The position numbers were made by a program, and so were the translations under genes. A stretch of 64,000 bases of DNA from positions 27,776 to 91,775 of the forward strand of contig CBFCZO010000003.1 in NCBI GenBank assembly GCA_965602675.1, in the 5' to 3' direction. The notes below the pieces were generated by a model. That model was not told the origin of the DNA. It did no database searches and worked only from the letters and a program-made list of their open reading frames with translations. Positions within the stretch are counted from its first letter, which is position 1. Each line of letters begins with the position of its first letter. Shown piece by piece: positions 16,637-25,785 of this stretch. This DNA comes from DATKUA01 sp965602675 (GTDB lineage: Bacteria; Acidobacteriota; DATKUA01).

Positions 16637-18413
16637 TCTCTTCCTCGCCGTTGGGCAAATCGCATTTGAATAGGGATGGGTAGTACTTTTCCATACTCGC
16701 GGCAAGAAATTCACGCACATCATCTGCCGAGCTGAGGTTCAGCGTCTTCTCGGCGATCTCACGGCAATGTTCGGCTTCGATGCTAAGAATTACGTTCTTG
16801 ACCGTAGGGATCGAGGCGGCGTTCATGCTCAACTCGTCGTAGCCGAAGCCAATCAGTAACGGTGTAACGAAGGGATCGGCGGCCATCTCGCCACACATCG
16901 AAACCTGCTTGCCCTGCGAGTGAACCTTGTCCGGTATCTCTGCGAGCACGCGTAAGACCGCGGGATGGAACGGATCGTAAAGGTAAGCGACCGAAGCGTT
17001 CGAGCGGTCGATCGCCAAGATGTACTGGATCAGATCATTGGTGCCGACGGAGACGAAGTCGGATTCCGCGGCCAACAGGTCGGCGATTAAGGCCGCGCTC
17101 GGCACCTCGATCATGGCGCCCAGTTTGATGTTCTCGTCGAATGGTATGCCGTCCTCGCGAAGTTCGCGCTTGCATTTCTCCACGATTTCCTTCACCCGGC
17201 GCAACTCGGGCACTCCTGTCAGCATTGGAATCAGGATACGCAGGTTGCCGGCAGTGCTGGCTCGCAGGATCCCGCGCACCTGTGTCTTGAACAGCGAGGG
17301 CTCCCGCAGGCTGTAGCGAACAGCCCTGAGCCCGAGCGCCGGATTCGGTTCATCTTCCATGCCGAGGCTCGCCAACCCCTTCTCGCCGCCCAGATCCAGA
17401 GTTCTAACGTTGACGAAGAGATCACCCGCGGCTTCCGCTATCGTGCGATACATCGATTCGTGATCGTCTTCAGTCGGCAGCAGCTTGGGATTGCTGAGGA
17501 AAACGAATTCGCTGCGGTAAAGTCCGATGCCCGTGGCTCCGTGCTGAATTGCGGAGCGAAGCTCTTCCGGCATCTCAACGTTGGCCGTCATTGCGATATC
17601 TACGCCGTCGGCAGTCGATGCCGAGATCTCCCGAGTCGCCAGCAGATCGGCTTGCTGCTGTTCGAAGAGCTGCTTGATATTGCGGTAGCGCTGGAGGGTT
17701 TCCTGCTTCGGATTGACGATCACCAGCCCTTCGCTGCCGTCGATGATGATCGTCTCGCCTCTCTTAACCTGGACGCTCAGGTCGCGGAGGCCGACGACCG
17801 CGGGAAGATTTAGCGAGCGTGCGAGCAGGCCGGTGTGAGTTGTCTGCCCCCCGACGTCCATACCCATACCTAGGAGCATGGTGCTGTCGATCGCAGCGAA
17901 TTTCGAAGGTACGACTTCGTGAGCAACGAGTATGCTCGGTTCTTTGGGTAGCTCCTCAGGGTACACAGCCGGGCGGCAGAGGTTTCTCTGGATGCGGTTG
18001 CCGACGTCCAGCACGTCGACGCCGCGATCCCGCATGTAGCTGTCCTCAAAAGATCGGAACGTACGGCTTAACTCGCTGATGATCTGCTGGAGGGCGAACT
18101 CGACGTTCACCCGGTCCTCACGGACCTTCTTCTCGACTCCCTTCACGAGAATGGGATCGTCGAGCATCAGCAGGTGTGCATCGAAGATGTAGGCATGCTC
18201 GGTGCCCATCTTCCTGCCGATCTCTCCCTTGAGGCTGAGAAGGCTGTTCCTCGTGGCGTCTTTGGCATCCGAGAAGCGCTGCAACTCATCCTCTATCATT
18301 CCCTCGGGCACGCGGTGCATCCACACTACCGGGTCGGCCGATTCCAGAACATAGGCCGGTCCGATGGCTATGCCGCCGGAGATGCCTATTCCTTGAAACT
18401 GTTTTTCACTCAT
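16629..18413 (-). CDS. ptsI: Phosphoenolpyruvate-protein phosphotransferase (PTS enzyme I)
   Basis: Takes phosphate from PEP and passes it to HPr. It is 594 residues long, about the usual 570-590. The swivelling domain has GGQTTHTGLLARSL, where His193 is the phosphorylation site. The PEP-binding TIM barrel holds GIGLYRSEFVF, GAMIEVPSAALIAD, DFVSVGTNDLIQY and VSMCGEMAADP. The Thr-Thr next to the active His replaces the common Thr-Ser. The gene follows HPr by 11 nt and is followed by the cupin with an 8-nt overlap. Confidence 0.96.
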   Translation of the reverse strand: MSEKQFQGIGISGGIAIGPAYVLESADPVVWMHRVPEGMIEDELQRFSDAKDATRNSLLSLKGEIGRKMGTEHAYIFDAHLLMLDDPILVKGVEKKVREDRVNVEFALQQIISELSRTFRSFEDSYMRDRGVDVLDVGNRIQRNLCRPAVYPEELPKEPSILVAHEVVPSKFAAIDSTMLLGMGMDVGGQTTHTGLLARSLNLPAVVGLRDLSVQVKRGETIIIDGSEGLVIVNPKQETLQRYRNIKQLFEQQQADLLATREISASTADGVDIAMTANVEMPEELRSAIQHGATGIGLYRSEFVFLSNPKLLPTEDDHESMYRTIAEAAGDLFVNVRTLDLGGEKGLASLGMEDEPNPALGLRAVRYSLREPSLFKTQVRGILRASTAGNLRILIPMLTGVPELRRVKEIVEKCKRELREDGIPFDENIKLGAMIEVPSAALIADLLAAESDFVSVGTNDLIQYILAIDRSNASVAYLYDPFHPAVLRVLAEIPDKVHSQGKQVSMCGEMAADPFVTPLLIGFGYDELSMNAASIPTVKNVILSIEAEHCREIAEKTLNLSSADDVREFLAASMEKYYPSLFKCDLPNGEEENE

Positions 18414-18424
18414 GGTCGGATAAA

Positions 18425-18694
18425 TTATTTCTTCTCACCGAAGCGTCCGCTTATCATCTCACTCAACGTATCGAAAGCATTTTCTTCGTCTTCGCCGTCC
18501 ACCGTCAGGCGAATTCGGCTTCCCTTGCTGGCCTGCAGCAAGAGGATCCCCAGGATGCTCTTGCCGTCGACGGTGACTCCGTCCTTGCGTAGCTTGACAG
18601 TCGAGGCGTACTTGCTCGCAAGGTGAACGAATTTCGACGCAGCGCGCGCATGCAGGCCCCGCTCATTATTGATCTCGATGTCGCCTTCTTTCAT
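18425..18694 (-). CDS. ptsH: HPr phosphocarrier protein
   Basis: An 89-residue phosphocarrier between enzyme I and EIIA proteins. INNERGLHARAAS carries the catalytic His15. DGKSILGILLL carries Ser46, the target of HPr kinase, and hprK is in the same operon. Thus both phosphorylation sites used in regulation are kept. The ATG overlaps the stop of the upstream EIIA gene (ATGA, 18691-18694). Confidence 0.96.
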   Translation of the reverse strand: MKEGDIEINNERGLHARAASKFVHLASKYASTVKLRKDGVTVDGKSILGILLLQASKGSRIRLTVDGEDEENAFDTLSEMISGRFGEKK

Positions 18695-19116
18695 TCTTGC
18701 TCGGCGGAGTCCTTGGCGTTGAGGATTTCGCTTGCCACGAAGATCGATTGCTGGCCGCGGTCGCGCGCCAGTCGCGCCGCCGAGGTGGGATCAGCACCCT
18801 CGTCCTGCAGGGTTATCAGCTTTATCACCATCGGCAGGTTCACCCCGGTGAGCACTTCGACTTGATCTTCCTCAAGGAACGTGAGGCTGATGTTTGTGGG
18901 CGTGCCTCCGAACATGTCGGTGAGGATGATGACTCCCTCCTCGTCCGAAAGCTCCTCGATCGCCGACTCGATCTTCCGCCTGGCCTTTTCCATATCCTGG
19001 TTCCAGCCGATGGAGACGGGCATGATTTTCTCCATCGAGGCTCCCACGATTGTCTTTGCGGCCTTGACGAGCTCGCTCGCCAGCAGGCCGTGAGTTATAA
19101 TCAGGATTCCAAACAT
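18691..19116 (-). CDS. PTS EIIA component, mannose family
   Basis: A 141-residue EIIA-Man-type domain starting MFGILIITHGLLASELVKAA, where His9 is the expected phosphorylation site. It continues with IILTDMFGGTPTNIS, the conserved loop of this fold. No EIIB, EIIC or EIID follows, so it most likely works as a phosphate sink or regulatory output, not in uptake. It overlaps ptsH and lies 23 nt after hprK. Confidence 0.93.
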   Translation of the reverse strand: MFGILIITHGLLASELVKAAKTIVGASMEKIMPVSIGWNQDMEKARRKIESAIEELSDEEGVIILTDMFGGTPTNISLTFLEEDQVEVLTGVNLPMVIKLITLQDEGADPTSAARLARDRGQQSIFVASEILNAKDSAEQE

Positions 19117-19139
19117 TTTCAGAGCGCCGAGGCCGGCCT

Positions 19140-20147
19140 TTACTCGAACAGCCCCGCTCCTTCTCCGATTGTCGTTTTAAAGTCCTTCGCTTCTTTTGAG
19201 CGGCGCAACTTCCTGTCGAGCCGCCGGGTTACCCTCTTGGCCACATTCACGCCCTTGATCTTGAGAAGCTGGTTGCGCGCCGCCACTTCAACGAGAATCG
19301 CCAGGTTGCGGCCCGGGGCCACAGGCATAATAACATAGGGTATATTAATGCCGATAAAGCTGTGGTATTGATCCTCCACTCCCAGCCGTGGGTATTCTAT
19401 TCCATCCCGCCAGTGCTCCAGCCTGATCACCAACTCGATTTTTTTGCTATCCCTGACACTGCCCACTCCGAAAAGGTCCTTGACGTCGATCAGGCCGATG
19501 CCCCTCAACTCCATCAGATAGCGTATCTCCTCAGGGCAGGAGCCAAGCAGCACCTCGTTTTCGACCAGTTTGATCTCCACGTTATCGTCGGCCACCAGCC
19601 TGTGGCCGCGGGCGATAAGCTCGAGAGCGCACTCGCTCTTGCCGACACCGCTCTCGCCGATAAGCAGAACGCCGAGGCCAAAGATATCCAGCAGGTTGCC
19701 ATGGATCGACATTCTGGGAGCGAGCTGGACATCCAGGAAGTGAGTTATCAGGTCAATCGCGTCGATGCTCTCATGCGGTGACGTGAAAAGCGGCGTGCGG
19801 CGGCGGTCGGCTACCTCGCGGAGGTAATCGGGGACTGCCATTCCGGCGGTAAGGACAAAACAGGCCGGCTCGCAGGAGAAAAGGTTGTCGAGCATTTTCA
19901 TCCGCGGTCCGGGCTTGAGCGTTTCCAGGTAGGTCATCTCGGTACGGCCCATGAGCTGGACCCTGTCGCGGGTGGTGCACTCGACGAAGTTCGCCAATGC
20001 CAGGCCTGTTTTCTGCACACGGGCGTTCGTTATCGGCCGACGTAGCCCGTCCGCTCCAGCCTCGAGTTTCATTTTCAGCCGATGTGCGCCGAACTCGTAG
20101 AAATGTCGCACGGTGATCGAGCCGGCGCTCACTTCCTCTTCCGACAT
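19140..20147 (-). CDS. hprK: HPr kinase/phosphorylase
   Basis: A 335-residue bifunctional enzyme that phosphorylates HPr at Ser46 with ATP and reverses the reaction by phosphorolysis. The N-terminal domain (about 1-135) is followed by the P-loop GESGVGKS (164-171), LVADDNVEI, and the HPrK signature PEEIRYLMELRGIGLIDVKDLFG. GGGAG sits seven nt before the ATG. The gene is 2 nt after ptsN. Diderms that encode it usually have a regulatory PTS, as here. Confidence 0.96.
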   Translation of the reverse strand: MSEEEVSAGSITVRHFYEFGAHRLKMKLEAGADGLRRPITNARVQKTGLALANFVECTTRDRVQLMGRTEMTYLETLKPGPRMKMLDNLFSCEPACFVLTAGMAVPDYLREVADRRRTPLFTSPHESIDAIDLITHFLDVQLAPRMSIHGNLLDIFGLGVLLIGESGVGKSECALELIARGHRLVADDNVEIKLVENEVLLGSCPEEIRYLMELRGIGLIDVKDLFGVGSVRDSKKIELVIRLEHWRDGIEYPRLGVEDQYHSFIGINIPYVIMPVAPGRNLAILVEVAARNQLLKIKGVNVAKRVTRRLDRKLRRSKEAKDFKTTIGEGAGLFE

Positions 20148-20149
20148 GG

Positions 20150-20608
20150 TCAGCTCCCTTCAGCTTCCGCCAGGACCGAGATGGCTTCCTCCGCGCTCTT
20201 GGCGGCAAGCACGCTTTCCCGCGAGGCCGGATTGATAAAAATCCGAGCTGCCGCCGCCAGGGCATCGAGGTGAACATTGGGATCGCTCTCCGGAGAAATT
20301 ACCACGAAGAATATATTCACGGGTTTGTTATCGGGCGCGTCGGCCTCCACGCCGCTGCGCGAGATACCTAAAGCAAAGCGGGGCGCGCTGATACGGTCTG
20401 ACGTGCAATGCGGGAACGCGATTCCCGCCCCCATGGCAGTGCTCAACAGACGCTCTCTGCGTAGGAGACTTTCGCGCAAATGATTAGAGTCGAGGTTTGC
20501 CGAATCATCGGCCACCAGCTCCGATAATTCGCTGATTATCTCCTCGACACTACTGCCCGACAGGTTAGTCTGAACCGCGGCGGGCTTGAGTTCATCGGAA
20601 ATTCGCAT
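20150..20608 (-). CDS. ptsN: PTS EIIA-Ntr type protein (fructose/mannitol EIIA domain)
   Basis: A 152-residue regulatory EIIA. MRISDELKPAAV at the start aligns with the canonical PtsN opening, so I choose the ATG at 20608. A TTG at 20641 in the same frame would overlap hpf and add 11 residues. STAMGAGIAFPHCTSD carries the active His at about residue 67. The NIFFVVISPESDPNVHLDALAA region is also conserved. EIIA-Ntr proteins tune nitrogen, potassium and envelope responses via phosphorylation state. Its place beside rpoN-hpf and hprK is the classic context. Confidence 0.92.
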   Translation of the reverse strand: MRISDELKPAAVQTNLSGSSVEEIISELSELVADDSANLDSNHLRESLLRRERLLSTAMGAGIAFPHCTSDRISAPRFALGISRSGVEADAPDNKPVNIFFVVISPESDPNVHLDALAAAARIFINPASRESVLAAKSAEEAISVLAEAEGS

Positions 20609-20627
20609 CTGCCACCAGGTTGTCAGG

Positions 20628-21167
20628 TCATCTGGGTTCAATTAGCCCGATGTCGCCGTCCCCCCGGAGGTAGATGACGTTAAGCTCTTCGGTTGTCGAG
20701 TTACTGAAAACGATAAAACCGTTGTCGGATGCGCGCACCTGGAGCATGGCTTCTTCAACACTCATCGGCTTCACGGACAGGCGCTCCACAATCAACTCCG
20801 GCTTGCCGGCGGAAGGCGCTTCCTCCTCCTCGAGCGTCGAGTCCTCCCAGACCTTGCTGTGGGGTGGGCGCCGCTGACCTTTGCGGCTTTTCACGCGCCG
20901 GCCCTGCCGCCGAGCCTGTTTCACGAGGTTGTCAATGGCATCGTTGATCGAGGCATACATATCAGTGGTTTGCGCCGTGGCGCTGAATCCGCCCTGGCGC
21001 GTCTTGACCGAGAGGTCGGCTATCTGGAGATACTTCTGTACGCTGAGGGTCACGTGAACATCCATCACGCTTTCAAACACCCTTTCGAGCTTCTTCAGCT
21101 TGTTCTCCGTGAAGGAACGAAGTGCCGGTGTGATATCGATACCTTTTCCTCCGATGACAGTCTCCAT
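20628..21167 (-). CDS. hpf: Ribosome hibernation-promoting factor, long form
   Basis: A 179-residue protein. The N-terminal HPF/RaiA domain (VIGGKGIDITPALRSFTENKLKKLERVF, then AQTTDMYASINDAIDNLVKQARR) sits in the 30S decoding region. After a basic/acidic linker, the C-terminal dimerisation domain (KPMSVEEAMLQVRASDNGFIVF, then YLRGDGDIGLIEP) brings two ribosomes together as 100S particles. The length and the tail identify the long form. AAGGAG lies six nt before the ATG. It follows rpoN in the operon. Confidence 0.95.
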   Translation of the reverse strand: METVIGGKGIDITPALRSFTENKLKKLERVFESVMDVHVTLSVQKYLQIADLSVKTRQGGFSATAQTTDMYASINDAIDNLVKQARRQGRRVKSRKGQRRPPHSKVWEDSTLEEEEAPSAGKPELIVERLSVKPMSVEEAMLQVRASDNGFIVFSNSTTEELNVIYLRGDGDIGLIEPR

Positions 21168-21215
21168 CGATACTCCTTTCGCCCCCAGCCGGAACTCAGG
21201 GAGCTGCTGCCGCGC

Positions 21216-22646
21216 CTAGAAAACCGATTTGCGCAGCTTAGACGGGGGTATTCGCATCTCCTCGCGGTATTTGGCCACCGTGCGGCGAGCGATCTTTAGC
21301 CCCTCCTTGTTGAGGAGGGCCATGATCTTGCTGTCGCTGAGCGGCTTGCGAGGATCTTCATTTTCCACAATCTGTCTTATGCGGCGCTTAACCGCCAGGC
21401 TGGAGACGTCCTCTCCAGTCTCGCTTCTGATTCCCGAGCTGAAGAAGAACTTCAGCTCGTAGACTCCGCGCGGGGTGTGAACATACTTGTTCGTCACGAC
21501 CCGGCTGACCGTGCTCTCGTGCATGCCGATGTCGTAAGCGACGTCGCTGAGGATCATCGGTTTGAGGTAGTCGATGCCGTGGTCGAGGAATTCTCTTTGT
21601 TTTTTGACAATGCTCTCGACCACTTTATAGATGGTCCTCTGACGCTGCACGAAGCTCTTCAGCAGCCATTTGGCACTGTTGAGCCGCTCCCGCACGAAGT
21701 TTCGCGTGTTCTCTTTCTCCCCGGAATCCTTCGCGAGAAGTCTCTGGTAGTTTCTGTTGATTCTGAGTTTCGGCAAGTCCTCCTCGTTAAGGATGATGCG
21801 GTAATCGTCGTCGTCGCGGACGATAAAGACATCCGGTTCGACAAATGTGTTTTCGGTGGCGTTGTATTTGCTTCCCGGTTTGGGATCGAGGCTGCGGATG
21901 ATTTCCAGTGCCTCCTGGATCTCCTCGAGCGAGCAGCCGAGCTCCTTGCCGAGCTCGTCGTAGGCGTGGCGTTGCAGGTGGCCGAGGTAGTCGCTCACGA
22001 TCCTGTGAGGCAAGTCGCTTTCCGGCTCGAGATAATCGAGCTGGATCAACAGGCTTTCGCGCAGGTCGTGCGATGCCACCCCCACCGGATCGAACTGCTG
22101 CACCATTCGCAGCACTTCCTCTACCTCTTCTTCTGCGGCGGAAACCAACGCGGCGATCTCCACTGCGGAGGCGCGCAGATAGCCGTCGCTGTTGAGGTTG
22201 CCGATAATGGCCTCTCCAATCTCGCGGGTCCGTTCGTCCTGGGCACTGAATTGCAGTTGCCAGCTCAGGTGGTCAGTAAGGCTGGTGGGCTTGCTCAACG
22301 TTGCGTCGAAGGCCGGTAGCTCGCGTTCCTCGCGCATCGTGCGCCGGTGCTGATACTCGATGTAGTCGGCGAAGAAATAATCCTGGTCTATTTCCTTGAG
22401 CAGCGCCTCGGGGTCGCTGTCGACGCGGTTGGTGACGTCCTCGAGGGCGGCGTCCTCCCGCTCCTCCTTGGTCACTTCGGTCTCGTTGGATACCTCCTCG
22501 AGAACAGGATTCGTGCTCAGTTCTTCCTGGATGAGCTGCTCAAGTTCTACCTTGGAAAGCTGCAGAAGCTTGATCGCCTGCTGCAGGCTCTGCGTCATCA
22601 CCAGGTTCTGGCTCAGCCTGAGATTGAGCTGTTGGCGGATATTCAT
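21216..22646 (-). CDS. rpoN: RNA polymerase sigma-54 factor
   Basis: A 476-residue sigma factor that recognises -24/-12 promoters and needs an AAA+ activator. Region I, rich in Gln/Leu, begins MNIRQQLNLRLSQNLVMTQS. An acidic region II follows at about 55-100. The core-binding and DNA-binding parts end with the RpoN box ARRTVAKYRE (453-462), which reads the -24 element. Two sigma-54 promoters are visible in this same window (51938-51953 and 53194-53209). Its position between lptB and hpf is the usual one. Confidence 0.97.
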   Translation of the reverse strand: MNIRQQLNLRLSQNLVMTQSLQQAIKLLQLSKVELEQLIQEELSTNPVLEEVSNETEVTKEEREDAALEDVTNRVDSDPEALLKEIDQDYFFADYIEYQHRRTMREERELPAFDATLSKPTSLTDHLSWQLQFSAQDERTREIGEAIIGNLNSDGYLRASAVEIAALVSAAEEEVEEVLRMVQQFDPVGVASHDLRESLLIQLDYLEPESDLPHRIVSDYLGHLQRHAYDELGKELGCSLEEIQEALEIIRSLDPKPGSKYNATENTFVEPDVFIVRDDDDYRIILNEEDLPKLRINRNYQRLLAKDSGEKENTRNFVRERLNSAKWLLKSFVQRQRTIYKVVESIVKKQREFLDHGIDYLKPMILSDVAYDIGMHESTVSRVVTNKYVHTPRGVYELKFFFSSGIRSETGEDVSSLAVKRRIRQIVENEDPRKPLSDSKIMALLNKEGLKIARRTVAKYREEMRIPPSKLRKSVF

Positions 22647-22656
22647 ATTGGTCGTC

Positions 22657-23397
22657 TCAGTTCATCCTGAAGTCTTTGCCCAGGAAGACCTCGCGTACCT
22701 GCCGGTCTTTCTCCAGCTCGGCGGGCGTGCCGGCACGGAGAATTCTTCCGTCGCTGATTATGTACGCGCGATCGGTGATGTGGAAGGTCTCCCGGACGTT
22801 GTGGTCGGTAATGAGGATTCCGATGCCTTTTTCTCTGAGTTGTTTGATCAGTTTCTGGATGTCGGCTACGGCGATCGGGTCGATACCGGCGAATGGCTCG
22901 TCCAGCAGGATGAAGGACGGCGAGATCACTAGCGCCCGTGCGATCTCGGCTCTGCGCCGCTCGCCTCCGCTGAGCGTGAAGGCTTTGCTTTTTGCGAGGT
23001 GCATAATTCCCAGCTCGGTGAGGAGTTGGCGCAGCCTCTCGCGCCTGCGCGCGGTGCTGATATTGAGAGTCTGGAGTATGCATAGGAGGTTTTCCTCGAC
23101 GGTGAGGCGCCGGAACACCGAAGGCTCCTGAGGCAGGTAGCTGATGCCCTTACGTGCCCTCAGGAAATGGGGCAGATTCGTGATGTCCTCACCGCTGAGG
23201 TAAATACGTCCTTTCGTAGGTTTCGTTTCGCCCACAACCATATAGAATGTAGTAGTTTTGCCTGCTCCGTTGGGCCCTAATAGCCCCACAATTTCGCCCG
23301 GCTCAACATACAGCGAGATTTCATTTACGACTCTTCTTCCGCCGTAAGTTTTTACGAGCTTTTCTGTCTGGAGATGATGCTTGCCGTTGCCGTTCAT
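22657..23397 (-). CDS. lptB: LPS export ABC transporter ATP-binding protein LptB
   Basis: A 246-residue ATPase of the LptB2FG complex, which extracts LPS from the inner membrane. Walker A is GPNGAGKTT (41-49); the signature is LSGGERRRAEIARAL; Walker B is FILLDEPFAGIDP, followed by the switch-His segment LITDHNVRETF. These stretches are characteristic of LptB rather than of other ABC ATPases. No permease genes (lptF/G) are in the window. It starts 4 nt after the LptC/A-like gene, without a clear ribosome-binding site. Confidence 0.95.
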   Translation of the reverse strand: MNGNGKHHLQTEKLVKTYGGRRVVNEISLYVEPGEIVGLLGPNGAGKTTTFYMVVGETKPTKGRIYLSGEDITNLPHFLRARKGISYLPQEPSVFRRLTVEENLLCILQTLNISTARRRERLRQLLTELGIMHLAKSKAFTLSGGERRRAEIARALVISPSFILLDEPFAGIDPIAVADIQKLIKQLREKGIGILITDHNVRETFHITDRAYIISDGRILRAGTPAELEKDRQVREVFLGKDFRMN

Positions 23398-23401
23398 CTG
23401 G

Positions 23402-25750
23402 TTAGTTGGTCGTTATTCTCGTTTTCAATAACTGGTCGGCGCGGGCGTCAAATCTGAGTGTATCATTGGCGATATCGAAAGTCAATTTGTGGTGATTCGC
23501 CTCGAGGCTTCCGCTCTCCTCCAGCTTCACGTTTTTTCCTTGTACCACAAGCACTTGCTCTGCCACGTAGTATTCCGCCTTGTCTCCGCTGATGACCTTC
23601 GGGCCGATGGTTACGCGCACTGCGCCCTGGGAATAGGAGCGCCGGATGCGTCCTTCCCCGCCAAGTTCGTAACGCAGCCGCTGGCAGGTTATCTGCATGT
23701 CGCCTTCGTCGGCCTGCACGTTGTTGACCAGACGCAGTACGCCATTCTCCTTGTCGAACTCCAGCAGTCCGGACTGGAGGCGCAACAGCGCCTTTCCAGT
23801 CTCGACATCTACAACCGACTCCCGGCGGCTCCTCCGCTGCCTGCCCTTCGCTTTCCCGGCGGCAGGCTCCTCTCCTAGCTCCTCCTGATTACCTTGACCG
23901 GCGGCACCCGCCTCTTCTGCCTTGGGGACGACGAGATTGGCGCGCACCTTACCGGTGGCGATCATCCGGCTCTCGATCATGTAGATGGTGAGCGAATCGC
24001 TGTCGATTGCGCTGTCGCCCTGCAGCACCCGCACTCCCTTGGTGTAGCGCAAGACGTTGTTGTGGTAGTCGAGATTCAGGCTGCCGGCGGCTATGCTCGT
24101 CTCCAACACTTCCTCTCCGATGGCGAAGACGTAAGGCTGTTCATCGTTTTCGGGCGGATAGAACGTGCTGCGCACCGAGCCTTCCGCGGCGAGGTCGCCG
24201 ATCCCCAACGTCACAAGCATGTGCTCGGCCTTTACCTGTTTGCCTTTGTCCTTGAGCATCGGGTTGCCGTCGACCTGCAACTCATCCGTCTCACCGTTGT
24301 AGCGCGAGGTCGAGCCCGTCACAACGGTGTCGTCCTGTGTCAGCTCGACGCCGCCGCTCATCAGCACAATGCCGAAGTCGCCGGTTTCGGGATTGATCTC
24401 GGCGTTAATATCCGGTGCGAGCATAGTTTTTGTCGGACGCTGCTCGATTTCTTGGTTTCGACCGGCCTTGGGCTCGATCGGCCGGACCACCATCTCTGAA
24501 GGCTTTTTACGGCTCGACGCACGCAAGTTGGTGAGTCCTGTTCCGCCCGGCCCTATGACTGCTTCGATCGTATCCGCACTGAGCTTCTTGCTGTTGGCTT
24601 CGCCGGATGCCCGCTGCTCGCGCGTGGGCTCCAGCTTCAGCACAGCCTTGCCCTCAGCCACCAGGCCGCTGAGTTCATTGCTTTCGCCCGTGGTGAAGTT
24701 GAGGGTCAGCCTGTTGCTGGTGAGCGATTTGATGCCAGCCGCTCTTTGAGAGAGTGAAGCAGGTTCGTCGTCCTGTGACAGGCTCTCTGTCGCTTCTCCA
24801 TCGGGCTGATTGTCCCGCAGGCGGCTGCGAACACCCCTGGCAATCATGCTGGCGAACTGTGTGTTGTCGTCAGTCAGGGTCGCATCTATACGCTCCGCTC
24901 TCAGCATACCTCCCTGCTGGTTGAGCCTTACTTTCTTTTGGAGCAGGACGTTGTGTCGGCTCTGGTCGTATACCAGCCGCTGGCAATATATCTCCGTCGG
25001 CCGCTGCTCCAAAGGCAGGGTGACGTCTTCCTCAACCTCAAGGTCGTCGTCCTCAACTTCTTCGCCGCCTTCAGGCTCTTCCTCGCTCCCGGTTTCCACG
25101 GTTTCGGGCTCTTCTTCGTCAGGCGACGGCGCCTCCGCATCGATGTCTTGTCCTGGATCGTCATTCTCTTTAGCAGGTGCCGGATTATCAACGTCAGGGG
25201 TGTAGAGGGCTTCGACGTTACCCTGTAGCTCGAGCAGTTGAGTGTCGGTGTTGTAACTAAATTCGTCGGCTTGGCCGGAAAGGTTTTTCAGCATGAAATT
25301 CACTGGTGTCTGAGTGAATATCCGCCTCTTGTTGTCGACGTAGTTGAGGGTCTTGCTGGTCAAATCCAGGCCGTCGGAGGAGACGACATGCACATCCTGA
25401 AACTCGTCCCCCTGCATCTCCATGAATTCCACATCGCTGCCGGCAAAGCGGGTCTGAGCGACCTTGCCGGTGATCTCGACTGTGCGATCCTCGGTCGTTT
25501 GCACCATCCTGAAGTCGCGGAAATGCACCTCGCCGTTCTTGAAGTTTTCCTGCACGGCGGCTGTGACACTCACCGAGCCGATCTCAAGGAAGACGTCTTC
25601 CATCCGGCTGAGCAGTTCGCTTCTCAGCTCTGGCGCGGGCGTGTCGGTCTCGGAGCGCGTGCGCGGCGCCTGGATGTTGATGAAGACATACCACAGGAAC
25701 GCTCCGAGGAAGAGCGCCAGCAGTATCTTCACCGTTGTCGAGAGTTTCAT
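23402..25750 (-). CDS. LptC-LptA (OstA-like) fusion, LPS transport bridge
   Basis: A 782-residue protein with one N-terminal membrane helix (about 8-25). An LptC-like region follows (about 30-185, with EITGKVAQTRFAG, DGLDLTSKTLNYVDNKRRIFTQTPV and ELQGNVEA). Then come an acidic linker (about 186-243, dominated by Asp/Glu/Pro) and a long run of OstA/LptA-type beta repeats (about 250-782), such as EIYCQRLVYDQSRHNVLLQKKV and AEYYVAEQVLVVQGKNVKLEE. A second charged linker (about 635-665) interrupts them. It would carry LPS from LptB2FG across the periplasm. The usual LptC is about 190 and LptA about 180 residues, so the fusion and length are unusual. It lies upstream of lptB, as expected. Confidence 0.8.
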   Translation of the reverse strand: MKLSTTVKILLALFLGAFLWYVFINIQAPRTRSETDTPAPELRSELLSRMEDVFLEIGSVSVTAAVQENFKNGEVHFRDFRMVQTTEDRTVEITGKVAQTRFAGSDVEFMEMQGDEFQDVHVVSSDGLDLTSKTLNYVDNKRRIFTQTPVNFMLKNLSGQADEFSYNTDTQLLELQGNVEALYTPDVDNPAPAKENDDPGQDIDAEAPSPDEEEPETVETGSEEEPEGGEEVEDDDLEVEEDVTLPLEQRPTEIYCQRLVYDQSRHNVLLQKKVRLNQQGGMLRAERIDATLTDDNTQFASMIARGVRSRLRDNQPDGEATESLSQDDEPASLSQRAAGIKSLTSNRLTLNFTTGESNELSGLVAEGKAVLKLEPTREQRASGEANSKKLSADTIEAVIGPGGTGLTNLRASSRKKPSEMVVRPIEPKAGRNQEIEQRPTKTMLAPDINAEINPETGDFGIVLMSGGVELTQDDTVVTGSTSRYNGETDELQVDGNPMLKDKGKQVKAEHMLVTLGIGDLAAEGSVRSTFYPPENDEQPYVFAIGEEVLETSIAAGSLNLDYHNNVLRYTKGVRVLQGDSAIDSDSLTIYMIESRMIATGKVRANLVVPKAEEAGAAGQGNQEELGEEPAAGKAKGRQRRSRRESVVDVETGKALLRLQSGLLEFDKENGVLRLVNNVQADEGDMQITCQRLRYELGGEGRIRRSYSQGAVRVTIGPKVISGDKAEYYVAEQVLVVQGKNVKLEESGSLEANHHKLTFDIANDTLRFDARADQLLKTRITTN

Positions 25751-25785
25751 CTCTATAATTCTAGCACGAAGGAGGGTTTTTCGCG

